Shown here one piece after another: positions 36,438 to 47,058 of a stretch of 64,000 nucleotides of DNA. Both the position numbers and the translations under genes were made by a program. The DNA is from Dyella monticola (GTDB taxonomy: Bacteria > Pseudomonadota > Gammaproteobacteria > Xanthomonadales > Rhodanobacteraceae), in the NCBI RefSeq assembly GCF_003363155.1, contig NZ_QRBE01000017.1, forward strand, positions 1 through 64,000. Reading direction: 5' to 3'. The number at the start of each line of letters is the position of its first letter. The first letter of the stretch is position 1. A model generated the notes under the pieces. The model saw only the letters and a list, made by a program, of their open reading frames with translations. It was not told the DNA's origin and did no database searches.

Positions 36438-37493
36438 ATGAGCGACGCGAAGACCATCGAACGGCTCCGCCGCATCGGCTGGCGGGGTCACGACTTGCCG
36501 GGCGAAGGGCGGCAGGTGGCCCGCGTAGCGGCCCAGCACCGGGCCGGTTACGAATTGCACGACGGCGAGCAGGTTTTCAGCGCGCAGCCGGCCGGCTACT
36601 TCCTCAAGCGCGGCCTGGACCCGGCCGAACGCCCGGCGGTGGGTGATTTCGTGGAGGTGGAAGCGGGTAAGCCACCGCACATCGTGGCGGTGCAGCCACG
36701 GCGCACGGTGCTGTCGCGCGCGGCGGCGGGCGAGCGATATGAGCGGCAGGTGATCGCTGCCAACGTCGATTACGTGCTGGTGCTTACCGGCCTGGATGGC
36801 GATTTCAATCCCGCACGCATCGAGCGCTATCTGTCATTGGTGGAAGGTTCGGGCGCGCAGCCGGTCGTGGTGCTCAGCAAGCTCGATGTGAGCGACGAGT
36901 TCACGCGCCGTGTGGCCGAGCTGAAAGCCCGTTTGCCGGAAGGCACACCCATTCATGCCCTCAACGGCAAGGACCCGGCCAGCGCAGCCGTGCTCCATGC
37001 GTATTTGAAACCGGGCGATAGCGCCGTACTGGTGGGTTCCTCCGGTGCTGGCAAGTCCACGCTCACCAACACACTGCTGGGCAGCCAGCACATGGCCACG
37101 GGCGATGTGCGCAGCCACGACAGCCGTGGGCGTCACACCACCACCCATCGCGCGCTGCTGACCTTGCCAAGCGGCGGTTGCCTGATCGACACGCCAGGCA
37201 TGCGTGAGCTCAAACTCACCGGGGAAGAAAACCTCGATCTGTTCGCCGACATCGAAGCGCTGGCTGAAAACTGCCGCTTCGCCGATTGCGGCCATGGCAG
37301 CGAACCGGGCTGCGCCGTCCAGGAAGCCTTACGCGATGGCGAGCTGACGCCCGAGCGCTGGCGAAATTTCCTGAAGCTGCGCGACGAACGCGAAGAGCAG
37401 GCCGCGATGCTGGAGTCACGTCTGCGTCGCCAGCGTGGCGCACGACCCAGCGTAAAACCGCATGGCCTGCGCGGACCACGCGAAAAGGAGTGA
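36438..37493 (+). CDS. rsgA: ribosome small-subunit-dependent GTPase A (RsgA)
   Basis: A 351-aa circularly permuted GTPase that checks late 30S subunit maturation. It has an OB-fold N-terminal part, then G motifs in permuted order: SKLD (G4) before the P-loop GSSGAGKST and the G3 DTPGM. The C-terminal zinc knuckle is CRFADCGHGSEPGC. The start is the ATG at 36438. The next gene begins 7 bases after its stop, so the two form an operon. Confidence 0.95.
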   Translation: MSDAKTIERLRRIGWRGHDLPGEGRQVARVAAQHRAGYELHDGEQVFSAQPAGYFLKRGLDPAERPAVGDFVEVEAGKPPHIVAVQPRRTVLSRAAAGERYERQVIAANVDYVLVLTGLDGDFNPARIERYLSLVEGSGAQPVVVLSKLDVSDEFTRRVAELKARLPEGTPIHALNGKDPASAAVLHAYLKPGDSAVLVGSSGAGKSTLTNTLLGSQHMATGDVRSHDSRGRHTTTHRALLTLPSGGCLIDTPGMRELKLTGEENLDLFADIEALAENCRFADCGHGSEPGCAVQEALRDGELTPERWRNFLKLRDEREEQAAMLESRLRRQRGARPSVKPHGLRGPREKE

Positions 37494-37499
37494 TGGGAT

Positions 37500-38774
37500 T
37501 TGAACACCTCTGCCGATGCCGTTCCTGCCGGTTTTGAACACTACGCGGAGCTGGACAAGCGCCTGCTCGCCGCGGTGCGGGGCATCAACATTCTCGCTAC
37601 CGTAAGCTGGCCCGCTTCGCTGGAAGACCGGATGATCGAGGCCTACGGCAAGGGCGAATACACCTTGCCGGAGGTCAGCTATAAAAAGCCTGATCTGTCG
37701 GAAGTGCGCAAGGAACTGGTGGCGATCGAAAGCGAGGCGGGCGACAGCGACGCGCTGGGCTCTTACCTGCGCCGCACCGCTGAATCCTGGCGCGTCGCCG
37801 CTGAAATGCTCGAAGCGGTCGGCACGGATGGCGTCACTGCGCCATCCATCCAGCTTTACGGGCGGCCAGGCGATGCCATTTCCGGCAGTCACTACAGCAA
37901 CCTCGATGCGGCGCGTTATTTCGTCGAGCTGTCCGACGAGCTGGGCGCGGACATGGCCGATGACGACATCACTACCAACATATCGTCCGAGGTGTTGCGC
38001 AAGGACCTGTCCACGGCGCTGGATGCGTTCTTTGGCCCGGGCGTGATCGCGGTCGAGGTGGACAACGATCTCACCGCCAAGGCGGCGGCGGGCGCCACGC
38101 GCATCCGCTTGCGCGGCGGCACGCGTTTTAGCCGGTACGATCGTCATCAATTGCTCAATCACGAAGCCTTCGTGCATTCGCTCACGGCGTTGAACGGTCG
38201 CGCGCAACCGGTGCTCGCATCGCTGGCGCGCACGTCACCGCGTGTCACCGCCACGCAAGAAGGCCTGGCGGTGTTCGCCGAGCTGATGTCCGGGGCGATC
38301 GATATCGCGCGGCTCAAGCGCATCAGCCTGCGCATCCTGGCGATCGACATGGCGCTCAATGGCGCCGATTTCGTCGAGGTGTACCGCTTTTTCAATCGCT
38401 GCGGCCAAAGCGTGGCCGACAGTTTCCATTCCGCGCAGCGCGTGTTCCGTGGCGTGCCGTTGACCGGCGGCTCCGCCTTTGCCAAGGACAACGTCTATCT
38501 CTCCGGCCTGATGGACGTACACACGTTCTTCCGCTGGGCGCTGAAGGAGCGGCGCATGGATCTGCTGCGTTATCTCTTCGCCGGCAAGCTCACCCTGGGC
38601 GATGTGATGAACATGGAGCCGTATTTCCAGTCCGGCGCACTCGCCGCGCCACGCTGGTTGCCGCCGTGGATGCAGCATGTGCATGGCCTGGCGGGCAAAT
38701 TGGCGTTCTCCCTGTTCATCAATCGGGTGCGCATGTCCAAGGTGGAAGCCGAAACGCTGTCGTCGGGCAGCTGA
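37500..38774 (+). CDS. flavohemoglobin expression-modulating QEGLA motif protein (DUF1704)
   Basis: A 424-aa protein of the DUF1704 family. It shows the metallopeptidase-like HEAFVHSL helix (HExxxH-like His pair) and the eponymous TQEGLAVFAE motif, plus a conserved tail (FFRWALKERRMDLLRYLFAGKLTL). Family members are putative tyrosine/zinc-peptidase relatives whose link to flavohemoglobin is genetic only. The start is a TTG at 37500, set by AAGGAG eight bases upstream. Translationally close to rsgA. Confidence 0.88.
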   Translation: MNTSADAVPAGFEHYAELDKRLLAAVRGINILATVSWPASLEDRMIEAYGKGEYTLPEVSYKKPDLSEVRKELVAIESEAGDSDALGSYLRRTAESWRVAAEMLEAVGTDGVTAPSIQLYGRPGDAISGSHYSNLDAARYFVELSDELGADMADDDITTNISSEVLRKDLSTALDAFFGPGVIAVEVDNDLTAKAAAGATRIRLRGGTRFSRYDRHQLLNHEAFVHSLTALNGRAQPVLASLARTSPRVTATQEGLAVFAELMSGAIDIARLKRISLRILAIDMALNGADFVEVYRFFNRCGQSVADSFHSAQRVFRGVPLTGGSAFAKDNVYLSGLMDVHTFFRWALKERRMDLLRYLFAGKLTLGDVMNMEPYFQSGALAAPRWLPPWMQHVHGLAGKLAFSLFINRVRMSKVEAETLSSGS

Positions 38775-39269
38775 TCAGTGAAGGTCTGCGTCAGGCTGGC
38801 TGACGAAGATCAGAACCCCAAGGATCGCCATGTAGAACCTGAAGGCGCTGTCTTGTCCGTTCCATGCCTTCGATTGCCACATGGCGAACCATTCCCCGGC
38901 CACCACCATGAAGCCGAAAAACCACAGCGCAAAACCCACCACGCACCCGGCGATGATCAGGGTCTTGGCGGCGTTGAAGCTTGCACCGTCTTTATGGCGT
39001 GCCCGCCATAGCGCGTAGGTGCCTGCGAGCAGCAGCAGGCAGGTGGCGCCCTCGCTGGCGATGATCAGCCAGTAGCTCGCGTTCCAGAGCAGGCGACTGC
39101 TGATGGCACGATCCATCAGCGCGTTGCCAGGGAAGGTGGTGTCCATCGACAACACGTGCTGCACGAATTGAAAGTTGGAGCCGTAATCGATGATGTTGTC
39201 GAGGGTCACGATGAAAGCGAAGGCTGCCAGCATGAGTGACAGCAGGGTTTTGGCGAGGCGGATCGTCAT
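38775..39269 (-). CDS. DUF2165 family membrane protein
   Basis: A 164-aa protein with four predicted membrane helices (LLSLMLAAFAFIVTLDNI, YWLIIASEGATCLLLLAGTYALW, LIIAGCVVGFALWFFGFMVVAGEWF, FYMAILGVLIFVS). It carries the family's central motif with a conserved Trp/Gly set (SEGATCLLLL, GEWFAMWQS). Function unknown. The start is the ATG at 39269. Convergent with the QEGLA gene and divergent from maeB. Confidence 0.85.
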   Translation of the reverse strand: MTIRLAKTLLSLMLAAFAFIVTLDNIIDYGSNFQFVQHVLSMDTTFPGNALMDRAISSRLLWNASYWLIIASEGATCLLLLAGTYALWRARHKDGASFNAAKTLIIAGCVVGFALWFFGFMVVAGEWFAMWQSKAWNGQDSAFRFYMAILGVLIFVSQPDADLH

Positions 39270-39555
39270 CGATTGTCCAGGGCGGTGTAGCGGAACGCGC
39301 ACAAAGTGATGGCATGCACAGAACATGGGGCGCTATATACCATCCTCTCATGACGCTGCCTTCTACCTGGGGCATAAGGATATGGGACATGATCGCCTCC
39401 AGCCGACCACTACGCTTTGGATTGGCTCAACGCCTACTCAAGCCCGTACTTTTTGACGCGTTGCAGCGCCCGGTCCCTCATCCCGCGAGTGCTACCATGC
39501 GCGGCATGCCGTCCAACGGCGCCTTTTCCCTTCCTCATTTCGTTTCACGCATCCG

Positions 39556-41844
39556 ATGGCTCATTCTGACGACTTCCGTAAAGCCGCACTCGAGTACCAC
39601 CGCCTGCCGCGCCCCGGCAAAATCAAAGTCACGCCGACCACTCCGCTGGTTACCCAGCGTGACCTGTCACTGGCCTATTCGCCGGGCGTGGCGTACGCCT
39701 GTGAAGCCATTGTCGAGAATCCGCACAGCGCCAGCGAATACACGGCGCGCGCGAACCTGGTGGCGGTGATCACCAACGGCACGGCGGTGCTGGGCCTGGG
39801 TGACATCGGCCCGCTGGCGGGCAAGCCGGTGATGGAAGGCAAGGGCGTGCTGTTCCAGAAGTTCGCCGGCATCGATGTCTTCGACATCGAGCTTGCCGAA
39901 CGGGATCCGGACAAACTGGTGGACATCATCGCCGCGATGGAACCCACCTTCGGCGGCATCAACCTGGAAGACATCAAGGCACCGGAGTGCTTCATCGTCG
40001 AGCGCAAGCTGCGCGAAAAGATGAAGATTCCGGTGTTCCACGACGACCAGCATGGCACCGCCATCATCGTCGGTGCCGCGGTAATCAACGCGCTGAAGAT
40101 CGTCGGCAAGAAGATCGAAGACGTGAAGATCGCCACCACCGGCGCCGGCGCGGCCGGCATCGCATGTCTGGACATGCTCGTGGCGCTGGGCGCGAAACTG
40201 GAAAACATCACCGCGTTCGATCGCGAAGGCGTGCTCTACGCCGGGCGCGATCAGATGGATCCGGACAAACAGCGCTATGCACGCAACACCAAGGCGCGCA
40301 CGTTGGCCCAGATCGTGGAAGGTGCGGATGTCTTCCTCGGGCTTTCGGCCGGCGGCATCTTGAAGCCCGAAATGGTCGCAAGCATGGCCAAGCAGCCGAT
40401 CATCCTGGCGCTGGCCAATCCGAATCCGGAAATCCTGCCGGAAGATGCGACGAAGGTGCGCCCGGATTGCATCATCGCCACGGGCCGTTCGGACTATCCG
40501 AACCAGGTCAACAACGCATTGTGTTTCCCCTACATCTTCCGCGGCGCGTTGGACGTGGGTGCCACCGGCATCAACGAAGCGATGAAGCTCGCGTGCGTGC
40601 GCGCGATTGCCGCACTGGCGCAAATGGAGGCAGGTGATCTGGCTGGCGCTTATGGTGGCGATGCGCCCACGTTTGGCCCGGAATATTTGATCCCTCGTCC
40701 GTTCGATCCGCGCCTGCTGGTGATGCTGGCGCCCGCCGTCGCGCAAGCGGCGATGGAGTCGGGCGTGGCTACGCGTCCGATCACGGACATGGAAGCCTAT
40801 ATCGAGAAACTCAGCCAGTTCATCTACCGCACCGGCCTCATCATGAAGCCGGTGTACGAACGCGCGCGCTCCGATCGCAAGCGCGTGGTATACGCCGAGG
40901 GCGAAGAAGAGACCGTGCTGCGTGCGGTGCAGACGGTGATGGATGAGAAACTCGCGCATCCGATCCTGATCGGCCGTCCGGATGTGATCGAGACGCGCAT
41001 CCAGCGTTTGGGGTTGCGCATGCGTGTCGGTGTCGATTTCGAACTCACCAATATCAACGATGACCCGCGCTTCAACGAATACTGGCAGCAATATCACGCG
41101 CTGACCGAGCGTCGCGGTGTCACCCCGGCCGCCGCGAAAAACCTGATGCGTTCACGCCCCACGCTGATCGCCTCGATGATGGTCAAGCGCGGTGAAGCCG
41201 ATGCGTTGATTTGTGGTCTGGTCGGGCGCTATCACAAGAAGCTTGGCTACATTCGCAGCGTGTTCGGGCTCGATCCGGGTGTGCAGTGCACCTCGGCGAT
41301 GAGCGGTGTGATCAACGACAAGGGCACATGGTTCTTCCTCGACACGCACGTGCAGTGCGATCCATCAGCTGAACAGATCGCCGATGCCACGCTGCAGGCC
41401 AGCTATCGTCTCAAGCTGTTTGGTGTCGAGCCCAAGGTGGCGCTGTTGTCGCACTCCAACTACGGAAGCCACGAAAACGCCAGCGCGGCGAAGATGCGCG
41501 AAGTGTGGAAGATACTGCGCACGCGCGCGCCCTATCTGGACATGGATGGCGAGATGCAGGGCGACACCGCGTGGGATGAGGAAGTCCGCCGTCGCATGTT
41601 TCCCAATACGACGCTCAGCGGGCGCGCCAACTTGTTCGTGATGCCCAATCTCGACGCGGCGAACATCGCCTACAACATGGTGCGCGTGATGACAGATGGT
41701 GTGGCGGTCGGCCCCATCCTGATGGGTGTGGACAAGCCCGCGCACATCCTCACCCCGACGTCCACCGTGCGTCGCGTGGTGAACATGACCGCGATCGCCG
41801 TGGTGGATGCACAGATTCGCGCGGCCCAGACCGAGCGGAGCTGA
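39556..41844 (+). CDS. maeB: NADP-dependent malic enzyme with C-terminal phosphotransacetylase-like domain
   Basis: A 762-aa protein. Residues 1-430 are malic enzyme (malate to pyruvate, CO2 and NADPH): catalytic Tyr/Lys region near the N-terminus, [17 protein letters not shown], metal site ECFIVE and FHDDQHGTA, cofactor loop TTGAGAAG, and ALANPNPEI. Residues of about 430-755 are a phosphotransacetylase-like regulatory domain ([30 protein letters not shown]) known to sense acetyl-CoA in MaeB. Length is typical. It precedes aceE, so both feed the pyruvate/acetyl-CoA node. Confidence 0.95.
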   Translation: MAHSDDFRKAALEYHRLPRPGKIKVTPTTPLVTQRDLSLAYSPGVAYACEAIVENPHSASEYTARANLVAVITNGTAVLGLGDIGPLAGKPVMEGKGVLFQKFAGIDVFDIELAERDPDKLVDIIAAMEPTFGGINLEDIKAPECFIVERKLREKMKIPVFHDDQHGTAIIVGAAVINALKIVGKKIEDVKIATTGAGAAGIACLDMLVALGAKLENITAFDREGVLYAGRDQMDPDKQRYARNTKARTLAQIVEGADVFLGLSAGGILKPEMVASMAKQPIILALANPNPEILPEDATKVRPDCIIATGRSDYPNQVNNALCFPYIFRGALDVGATGINEAMKLACVRAIAALAQMEAGDLAGAYGGDAPTFGPEYLIPRPFDPRLLVMLAPAVAQAAMESGVATRPITDMEAYIEKLSQFIYRTGLIMKPVYERARSDRKRVVYAEGEEETVLRAVQTVMDEKLAHPILIGRPDVIETRIQRLGLRMRVGVDFELTNINDDPRFNEYWQQYHALTERRGVTPAAAKNLMRSRPTLIASMMVKRGEADALICGLVGRYHKKLGYIRSVFGLDPGVQCTSAMSGVINDKGTWFFLDTHVQCDPSAEQIADATLQASYRLKLFGVEPKVALLSHSNYGSHENASAAKMREVWKILRTRAPYLDMDGEMQGDTAWDEEVRRRMFPNTTLSGRANLFVMPNLDAANIAYNMVRVMTDGVAVGPILMGVDKPAHILTPTSTVRRVVNMTAIAVVDAQIRAAQTERS

Positions 41845-42250
41845 TCGATCTTTTCCCCTTCCTTCGGGGAGGGGATGGGGGCGCAACTTTGCGAGCAGCC
41901 CCATACATTCCTCACGTCATCCCGGCGCAGGCCGGAATCCATACTTCGCACTCGCCATGGATTCCGGTCTTCTTCGCCGGAATGACGATTGGGTGAGCTG
42001 CTCCTGCGCGGCCGATGCTGCGCCGCCGCAAAACCCTTCGCATACGTATGTATGGTCCGACAATTGGCGAGACTGCCGCGCGGCGGCTAGAATCGAACGG
42101 TTAGCTCGTCCTGCGGCGAACACGCCACGCGGTCCCCTCCTGTTCCGTGCCGGCCTCCCTGCCGTCGGACCGTGCATGCCCTCGGCTCCGTCGCTTCCCC
42201 GGCGACGCACACCCACCGCAAGGCGGCGCCCCGCGCCGCGGAGACGCTTC
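41845..42250. other. intergenic region between maeB and aceE with repeat pair
   Basis: This 406-base gap has an inverted REP-like pair at 41915-41987. The remainder, up to the aceE start, should hold the aceE promoter. The reading frame of aceE is open through all of it, but the codons there resemble random GC-rich sequence and no conserved AceE residues occur before 42251. No gene is supported. Confidence 0.5.
41915..41987. repeat. inverted pair of REP-like palindromic repeats
   Basis: The left element at 41915-41942 (CGTCATCCCGGCGCAGG... ending in GGAATCCAT) and the right element at 41957-41987 (ATGGATTCCGG... ending in GGAATGACG) are reverse complements apart from a few bases, with a 14-base spacer. 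Together they would make a long hairpin. Single relatives occur at 9125 and 56703. Confidence 0.75.
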
Positions 42251-44944
42251 ATGGATCAGCTCGACGATATGCTCCATCAGGACCCGGACCCCACCGAAAC
42301 CCAGGAATGGGTCGAATCGCTCAGTGCCGTCATCGATCGCGAAGGCACCGAACGCGCGCATTTCCTGCTGGAGAAGCTGGTCGATTCCACGCGGCGCTCA
42401 GGTGGCTACCTGCCGTTCGATCCGACCACCGAATACGTCAACACCATCCCGCCGCATCTGGAAGCCAAGATGCCGGGCGACGCCGCGATGGAATGGCGCA
42501 TCCGCACACTGATCCGCTGGAACGCCATGGCCACGGTGGTGCGCGCCAACCGCAAGCCGGGCGAGCTGGGTGGTCATATCGCCAGCTTTGCGTCCTCGGC
42601 CACCTTGTATGACGTGGGCTTCAACCACTTCTGGCGCGCACCGAGCGCCGATCATCCGGGCGACCTGGTGTTCCATCAGGGGCACTCCAGCCCGGGTATC
42701 TACGCGCGTTCGTTCCTGGAAGGCCGCATCGCCGAGGAGCAACTGGACCTGTTCCGCATGGAAGTCGCCGGCCATGGCCGCGGCCTTTCCTCCTATCCGC
42801 ACCCGTGGCTGATGCCCGATTACTGGCAGGTGCCGACGGTGTCGATGGGCCTGGGTCCGATCCAGGCGATCTACCAGGCGCAGTTCTGGAAGTACCTGGA
42901 ACACCGCGGCCTGATGCCCAAGACCGACCGCAAGATCTGGTGCTTCATGGGCGACGGCGAAACCGACGAGCCCGAATCGCTCGGCGCGATCTCGCTGGCC
43001 GGCCGCGAAGGCCTGGACAACCTCATCTTCGTGATCAACTGCAACTTGCAGCGCCTGGACGGTCCGGTGCGGGGCAACGGCAAGATCATCCAGGAACTGG
43101 AAGGTGTGTTTCGCGGCGCCGGCTGGAACGCCATCAAGGTGGTGTGGGGCAGCTATTGGGATCCACTTCTGGCGCGCGACAAGAACGGCGTGCTGCGCAA
43201 GCTGATGATGGAAACCATCGACGGCGAATACCAGGCCTGCAAGGCCTTCGGTGGCGCGTACACGCGCGAGCATTTCTTCGGCAAGTATCCGGAGACGCGC
43301 GAGATGGTCGCCAACCTCAGCGACGACGATATCTGGCGCTTGAACCGCGGCGGTCACGATCCGCACAAGGTGTATGCCGCCTACCACGCGGCTGTGAACA
43401 CCCAGGGCATGCCGACGGTGATCCTCGCCAAGACGGTGAAGGGTTATGGCATGGGCGCGGCCGGTGAGTCGCAAAACCCCACGCACCAGCAGAAGAAGCT
43501 GGACGACGAGGCCGTGCGCCACTTCCGCGATCGCTTCAACATCCCGGTATCGGATGAAAAGCTCAAGGACGTGCCGTACTACAACCCCGGCAAGGACTCG
43601 CCGGAAGTGCAATACATGCTCGAACGCCGCAAGGCGCTCGGCGGTGCGTTGCCACAACGCCGTCGCCATACCGACGTGAAGCTCAAGGCACCGGAGCTGC
43701 CCGCGTTCGAGCAAATCACCAAGGGCACGGGCGATCGCGAAATCTCCACCACCATGGCGCTGGTGCGCGGCATGAATCTTCTGCTGCGCGACAAGGCCAT
43801 CGGCCCGCGCGTGGTGCCGATCGTCGCCGACGAAGCGCGCACCTTCGGCATGGAGGGTATGTTCCGCCAGATCGGCATCTACGCACCGTTCGGCCAGAAA
43901 TATCGCCCGCAGGACGCCGACCAGCTGCTGTACTACCGCGAAGACCAGAAGGGTCAGGTGCTGCAGGAAGGCATTTCCGAAGCCGGCGGCATGGCCGCAT
44001 GGATGGCTGCGGCCACCAGCTACAGCATCAGCAACCAACCGATGCTGCCGTTCTTCATCTACTACTCGATGTTCGGCTTCCAGCGTATCGGTGACCTCGC
44101 CTGGGCCGCCGGCGACATGCGTTCACGCGGCTTCCTGATCGGTGGCACGGCCGGACGCACCACCTTGAACGGCGAAGGTCTGCAGCATGAAGACGGCCAT
44201 TCGCATCTGCTCGCCGGTGCGATTCCGAACGTACGCGCCTACGATCCGACCTTCTCGTACGAAGTGGCGGTGATTCTGCAAGACGGCACGCGCCGCATGC
44301 TGGAAGACCAGGAGGATGTGTACTACTACCTCACGGTTATGAACGAGAACTACAGCCACCCTGATCTGCCGCTAGGGGTCGAGGAAGGCATCGTCAAGGG
44401 CATGTACCTGTTCAAGGATGCCGGCAAAGCGAAGAAGGGCGAGCCGCGCGTGCAACTGCTCGGCTCCGGCACCATCCTGCGCGAAGTGATCGCGGCGGCG
44501 CAATTGCTGGAGAAGGATTTCGGCGTCAGCGCCGATATCTGGTCGGTGCCCAGCTTCAGCGAACTGCGTCGCGACGGTTTCGATGCCGAACGCTGGAACC
44601 GTCTGCATCCGGAAGCCGAACAGCGCGTGCCGTTCGTCACCGGCTTGTTGCAGGGGCATCAGGGCCCGGCGATTGCCGCCACCGACTATGTGCGCGAATA
44701 CGCCGATCAAGTCCGCGCTTTCATCCCCGATGGCATGCGCTATACCGTGCTCGGCACCGACGGCTTCGGTCGCTCGGACACGCGCGAACACCTGCGTGGC
44801 TTCTTCGAAGTGGATCGCTACTGGATCGCGCATGCCGCGCTCGCCGCGCTGGCGAAGGATGGCAAGGTCAACGCCAAGGACGTGGCGCGTGCGATTCGCG
44901 AGTACAAACTCGATCCAGACAAACCCAATCCGCTCAACGTGTAA
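42251..44944 (+). CDS. aceE: pyruvate dehydrogenase E1 component, homodimeric type
   Basis: An 897-aa thiamine-diphosphate enzyme that decarboxylates pyruvate and passes the acetyl group to the AceF lipoyl arm. The diphosphate motif GDGETDEPES starts near residue 234 and extends to the INCNLQRLDGPV segment. The Glu/His region, GFQRIGDLAWAAGDM and the C-terminal half (TEREHLRGFFEVD-like) are standard. Length matches the family (about 887-900). The start is the ATG at 42251 (MDQLDDML), where homology begins. Unusually, aceF and lpd are not next to it but about 16 kb downstream. Confidence 0.96.
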   Translation: MDQLDDMLHQDPDPTETQEWVESLSAVIDREGTERAHFLLEKLVDSTRRSGGYLPFDPTTEYVNTIPPHLEAKMPGDAAMEWRIRTLIRWNAMATVVRANRKPGELGGHIASFASSATLYDVGFNHFWRAPSADHPGDLVFHQGHSSPGIYARSFLEGRIAEEQLDLFRMEVAGHGRGLSSYPHPWLMPDYWQVPTVSMGLGPIQAIYQAQFWKYLEHRGLMPKTDRKIWCFMGDGETDEPESLGAISLAGREGLDNLIFVINCNLQRLDGPVRGNGKIIQELEGVFRGAGWNAIKVVWGSYWDPLLARDKNGVLRKLMMETIDGEYQACKAFGGAYTREHFFGKYPETREMVANLSDDDIWRLNRGGHDPHKVYAAYHAAVNTQGMPTVILAKTVKGYGMGAAGESQNPTHQQKKLDDEAVRHFRDRFNIPVSDEKLKDVPYYNPGKDSPEVQYMLERRKALGGALPQRRRHTDVKLKAPELPAFEQITKGTGDREISTTMALVRGMNLLLRDKAIGPRVVPIVADEARTFGMEGMFRQIGIYAPFGQKYRPQDADQLLYYREDQKGQVLQEGISEAGGMAAWMAAATSYSISNQPMLPFFIYYSMFGFQRIGDLAWAAGDMRSRGFLIGGTAGRTTLNGEGLQHEDGHSHLLAGAIPNVRAYDPTFSYEVAVILQDGTRRMLEDQEDVYYYLTVMNENYSHPDLPLGVEEGIVKGMYLFKDAGKAKKGEPRVQLLGSGTILREVIAAAQLLEKDFGVSADIWSVPSFSELRRDGFDAERWNRLHPEAEQRVPFVTGLLQGHQGPAIAATDYVREYADQVRAFIPDGMRYTVLGTDGFGRSDTREHLRGFFEVDRYWIAHAALAALAKDGKVNAKDVARAIREYKLDPDKPNPLNV

Positions 44945-44946
44945 CG

Positions 44947-44977
44947 AAAAAGCCCGCCGAAAGGCGGGCTTTTTTTA
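44947..44977 (+). terminator. Rho-independent terminator of aceE
   Basis: Stem AGCCCGCC / GGCGGGCT with GAAA loop (44951-44970), followed by seven T; it sits just after the stop codon. Confidence 0.93.
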
Positions 44978-45009
44978 TCTCGGTGGTGAATCGTTTGGGC
45001 GCGATCGAT

Positions 45010-45324
45010 TCAATCCTCGTCGCGTCGCAATGCGCGATACAACAGGAACAATGCACCTACCGTTCCGGCGACGATCGCAGCGGTGGCCACCGGATGGCGA
45101 CCTGCGTGGCGACGCAAACGGCGGTACTGGTAGTTGGCTTCGTCGGCGATATCCTCCGCCCGGCGCGCAATACGCTTGCGTGCATCGATACCGCGGAATC
45201 GCCCGACGGCGCGGCGGCCGCGAGACAGCCAGTCGTCGGCAGTATCGGCGGCACCGTCTGCATACTCGCGCACACGGTTGCCAAGGTGGTCGAGTCGGCG
45301 TTCGATGTCGGCTTGCCTGCTCAT
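45010..45324 (-). CDS. ElaB/YqjD-like membrane-anchored small protein
   Basis: A 104-aa protein with a charged, helical N-terminal part (MSRQADIERRLDHLGNRVREYADGAADTADDWLSRG) and a single C-terminal membrane helix (HPVATAAIVAGTVGALFLLYRAL) preceded by the RRHP motif and ending RRDED. This layout matches the ElaB/YqjD/DUF883 family of ribosome-associated inner-membrane proteins, though sequence similarity is weak. The start is the ATG at 45324. Convergent with aceE. Confidence 0.65.
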   Translation of the reverse strand: MSRQADIERRLDHLGNRVREYADGAADTADDWLSRGRRAVGRFRGIDARKRIARRAEDIADEANYQYRRLRRHAGRHPVATAAIVAGTVGALFLLYRALRRDED

Positions 45325-45619
45325 GGCGATAGTCCTTGAAATGTCGGGAAAAATGACCTTGCCAGTGGCCACGTGAGTGGGACGTTAACCGCCGGTGGAT
45401 AGGCTGAGGTTGATATTAATCACTCACGGTGCGCGTTGAAATCAGGGCTTCAACCTCATGAATCCGGAGAGCCCGGATACGCCATGTTCATCGGACGCCT
45501 CGACCGCCACCGCACGGGCCAATCCCTTGCTCAGCGCACGGGGTCAACAGCGTGGGCCGATCAGCCGGGGATCGCGGCATGCAGGCGACAGCCCCAGTTT
45601 CCAGCGCACGCCTCAAGCG

Positions 45620-46864
45620 TTATGCCGACGAAGACTCCATATGCAGACGCTGGCGCCGTCGCAAGGTGGGAAACATCGCCATCCACAATCCCACCACCAC
45701 CAGCGTGCCGATGCCGCCGACCACGGTCGCGCCGACCGCGCCCATCCATGCGGCCAACATGCCCGATTCAAATTCGCCGAGCTGATTGGAGGTATTGATA
45801 AAGATCGCGTTCACGGCGCTGACGCGTCCGCGCATCGTGTCGGGTGTATCCAACTGCACCAGGGAGCCGCGGATCACCATACTGACCATGTCGAACGCAC
45901 CCAGCGCGAACAACGCCAGCAGCGAAAGCCACAGCACGTTCGATAGCGCAAATACCAGCGTGGCCACACCAAAGCCCGCCACGGCAGCGAACATGATCTT
46001 GCCGACACTGCGCTCCATGCTGTGGTGCGCCAGCCAGAAGGACATCAGCAACGCACCCACCGCCGGCGCCGCGCGTAACAAACCCAATCCCCACGGGCCG
46101 GTGTGCAGAATGTCTTTGGCGAAAATCGGCAACAGTGCCGTGGCACCGCCCAGCAACACGGCGAACAAGTCCAGTGAAATGACACCGAGCACATCCTTGC
46201 GCTCGCGAATGAAATGCACACCGGCGAACAAGGTTTTGAGGGTGGCCGGTTCGCGCTTGGGCGGTGCGTGCTCATAGCGCAGCCGTGAAACCAGCGTTGC
46301 AGCCACCAGATAGAGAACGGCCGCCGTCGCATAGACCACGCCGGGCCCGGCCACGTACAGCAGGCCGCCTAACGCCGGTCCTACGATCATGGCTGCCTGC
46401 ATCGCAGAGCCGTTCACCGCCATGGCCCTGGGTAACAGGGCTGCCGGCACCAACGCGGGCACCATCGATTGCATCGAGGGCGATTCGAACGCCTTGGCCG
46501 TGCTGATGACGAAGATCAACAGCAGAATGCCTGCCTCATCGATCGCGTGCAGAAAGGTCAATATCGCCAGCACGACGATCGCCACCCATTCCACGATCTG
46601 CCCGATCAGCACGATGCGCCGCCGATCGAATTGGTCAGCTAGGTGGCCGGCCGGCAGCGCCAGCAATACAGAGGGAAAGAACTGCACCAGGCCAATCAAG
46701 CCCAGATCGAAGGCGCGACCGGTGAGGGCGTAAATCTGCCAACCCACGGCCACGGACAACATTTGAAAACCGAAGCTCGAAGCAGTGCGAGCGCACCAGA
46801 AGGCGATATAGGCGTGATGGTTGAACAGCGAATCGGCCGAACGCGACGCGGGGGAGGGCGACAT
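45620..46864 (-). CDS. MFS transporter (EntS-like)
   Basis: A 414-aa inner-membrane transporter with 12 hydrophobic segments. The family loop between helices 2 and 3 appears as GHLADQFDRRRIVLIGQ, and the equivalent second-half loop follows MERSVGKIM. Overall pattern is closest to MFS proteins of the enterobactin-exporter type (DUF894/EntS), suggesting efflux of a siderophore or drug; substrate unproven. The start is the ATG at 46864 (MSPSPAS). Divergent from the LytTR gene. Confidence 0.88.
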   Translation of the reverse strand: MSPSPASRSADSLFNHHAYIAFWCARTASSFGFQMLSVAVGWQIYALTGRAFDLGLIGLVQFFPSVLLALPAGHLADQFDRRRIVLIGQIVEWVAIVVLAILTFLHAIDEAGILLLIFVISTAKAFESPSMQSMVPALVPAALLPRAMAVNGSAMQAAMIVGPALGGLLYVAGPGVVYATAAVLYLVAATLVSRLRYEHAPPKREPATLKTLFAGVHFIRERKDVLGVISLDLFAVLLGGATALLPIFAKDILHTGPWGLGLLRAAPAVGALLMSFWLAHHSMERSVGKIMFAAVAGFGVATLVFALSNVLWLSLLALFALGAFDMVSMVIRGSLVQLDTPDTMRGRVSAVNAIFINTSNQLGEFESGMLAAWMGAVGATVVGGIGTLVVVGLWMAMFPTLRRRQRLHMESSSA

Positions 46865-47058
46865 GCGGGGTCCTTGTCTGAGGGCTGCATTATCCGGCGC
46901 GATGCCTTTCCGGCAAAGCGGCATGCGCCTTCCTTCAGGGCAATGAACGTGTCTTGGATTCGATCGGAGGCGCCATGAAAGCGCGCGTGCCCCTCAAAGC
47001 CGTCATGCCAACGGAGTTTCCAAAGGAGAGAGGGGCGCTTGATAGGTAGAATCCGGCG

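Noticed and set aside
41807-42250. N-terminal extension of AceE by 148 residues
   Set aside because: The frame is open but codes for Arg/Pro-rich noise overlapping the maeB end and the repeats; homology and a normal family length start at 42251.
42398-44038. 546-aa minus-strand frame opposite aceE
   Set aside because: Antisense shadow without recognisable domain; aceE is certain.
45458-45946. 162-aa plus-strand frame over the end of the MFS gene
   Set aside because: Mostly antisense to the exporter, His/Gln-rich, no ribosome site of note.
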